A DNA stretch of 6,815 nt. It comes from Acidimicrobiia bacterium. Lineage in GTDB: Bacteria > Actinomycetota > Acidimicrobiia > Acidimicrobiales > Aldehydirespiratoraceae. The DNA is taken from positions 1 through 6,815 of the forward strand of contig JAJDZO010000359.1 in NCBI GenBank assembly GCA_022824605.1, read 5' to 3'. The notes under the pieces were generated by a model. It ran no database searches. It saw nothing but the letters and a program-made list of their open reading frames with translations, and was not told the DNA's origin. Below are positions 6,393 through 6,815 of this stretch, piece after piece (positions within the stretch are counted from its first letter, which is position 1; each line of letters begins with the position of its first letter). The position numbers and the translations under genes are program-made.

Positions 6393-6413
6393 AAAAAGGG
6401 ACACGTCCCTTTC
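6393..6413 (-). terminator. Hairpin with T-run directly after the ATPase fragment
   Basis: AAAGGGAC (6395-6402) and GTCCCTTT (6405-6412) form a perfect 8-bp stem with a 2-nt core. In the minus-strand sense the second arm runs into TTTTT, as in an intrinsic terminator. The stop codon TGA of the fragment (6414-6412) overlaps the first arm. A 2-nt loop would open to about 4 nt in RNA. Palindromes of this AAAGGGAC type recur in intergenic DNA of proteobacteria, so it could also be an interspersed repeat. Confidence 0.5.
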
Positions 6414-6702
6414 ACGCGAGTCCGAGTTCCGCGAGCGCGTCGAGCCAATGCACACAGAGGACGCCATCAATCCGCATGCGGTTGGGGTCTCGGCTGATGC
6501 AGAGCGGCAACGGGTCCACGAAATCGCCCTTGAAGCGCGCAAGGCTGCGGATATTCCGCTCATCGACGCGCTGCGACGACTTGATTTCGATGAGCGCATC
6601 GGATTGGCCGGGACGCTCGATCACTAAGTCGAACTCCGCTCCGGCGCCGGTTCGTAGATAGGAAAGACGCCAATCGGGATACAGACATCTCGCGATGAAT
6701 TG
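6412..6702 (-). pseudogene. C-terminal remnant of a COG1373-type AAA ATPase (DUF4143 region)
   Basis: About 95 residues remain, from CLYPDWRLSYLRT through AEFDLVIERPG, LIEIKSSQRVDERN, SLARFKGDF and CISRDPNR to the stop after ELGLA. This matches the end of DUF4143 ATPases, proteins of roughly 380-400 residues with an N-terminal P-loop ATPase. The AEFD and EIK residues fit a PD-(D/E)XK-like nuclease fold that is typical of this tail. The P-loop and most of DUF4143 are absent. Upstream the frame runs into the palindromic repeat, whose TTG (6750) only happens to keep it open. No genuine start, ribosome site or remaining N-terminal part was found up to 6815. It is most likely a decayed gene disrupted or deleted at the repeat. 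Confidence 0.8.
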
Positions 6703-6760
6703 GGGGACCCCCCCCACCAAAACCGCTTTGCGGTTTTGACTCCCCCGCAAGGGGGGAGTG
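6702..6760. repeat. Palindromic interspersed repeat, single copy truncating the ATPase fragment
   Basis: In the same orientation as the right-hand copies, this has GGGGGAC and a C-run (to 6715), ACC, a perfect 9-bp stem CAAAACCGC-TTT-GCGGTTTTG (6718-6738), and the 23-bp palindrome (6738-6760) identical to that at 6346-6368. Its inner stem is A/T-C variant (AAAACCGC) where others have AAATCTGC, showing paired changes. On its left it joins the DUF4143 coding remnant at about 6702. Confidence 0.75.
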
Positions 6761-6815
6761 GAACCGCGCGCGCTACAGTCGCGACACAGCCCTTAAGGTC
6801 AGCACCCGCACCAAC
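6761..6815. other. Unassigned end of window
   Basis: This 55-bp stretch lies beyond the last palindromic repeat. On the minus strand one frame reads LVRVLTLRAVSRL then a TAG at 6775-6773, which could be the end of a neighbouring gene, but it is too short to recognise. No frame continues the ATPase sequence. Confidence 0.2.

Noticed and set aside
6097..6760. CRISPR array
   Set aside because: The repeats are palindromes in both orientations with irregular spacing; there are no regular spacers and no cas genes.

Overview
The window is high-GC bacterial DNA dominated by one very large gene on the minus strand. Its reading frame is open from an ATG at 5730 to base 1: 1,910 codons read by hand with no stop, and the 3' end lies outside the window. 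Because the frame never closes here, a search for complete ORFs misses it and reports its antisense shadows instead, including plus-strand frames of 404 and 1,006 codons. The protein starts with a Sec signal peptide, followed by a string of beta-sandwich modules: divergent Calx-beta-like units, two classical Calx-beta units, one He_PIG/cadherin-like unit, two copies of a domain of about 215 residues that I cannot name, and the start of a module resembling 'choice-of-anchor R'. This is the build of a giant exported surface, adhesin or matrix protein.

Layout by region. Bases 1-5730 hold the giant gene, transcribed right to left. Bases 5731-6096 are its leader and upstream region, with no credible gene. 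That region contains a plausible ribosome binding site, a leader hairpin, a 16-base homopolymer (C16 in the gene's sense), four abutting 11-bp direct repeats beside a 12-bp palindrome, and a weak promoter candidate. Bases 6097-6368 are a cluster of palindromic interspersed repeats, including a 108-bp unit with perfect 23-bp terminal inverted repeats. Bases 6412 to about 6702 (minus strand) encode only the C-terminal end of a COG1373-type AAA ATPase (DUF4143 region). The fragment ends in a hairpin downstream, and upstream it is cut off by another copy of the palindromic repeat at about 6702-6760. Bases 6761-6815 show nothing I can assign.

Organism: GC-rich codon use, a Sec signal peptide, and GC-rich palindromic intergenic repeats next to a DUF4143 remnant suggest a Gram-negative bacterium, perhaps an alphaproteobacterium. 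This is inference from general resemblance, because no phylogenetic marker gene is present.

The most notable points are the duplicated unnamed domain and the upstream region of the giant gene, where the long C tract (possible slippage switch) and the helically phased 11-bp repeats (possible response-regulator site) could control expression. Nothing here shows a defence, CRISPR or biosynthetic system.
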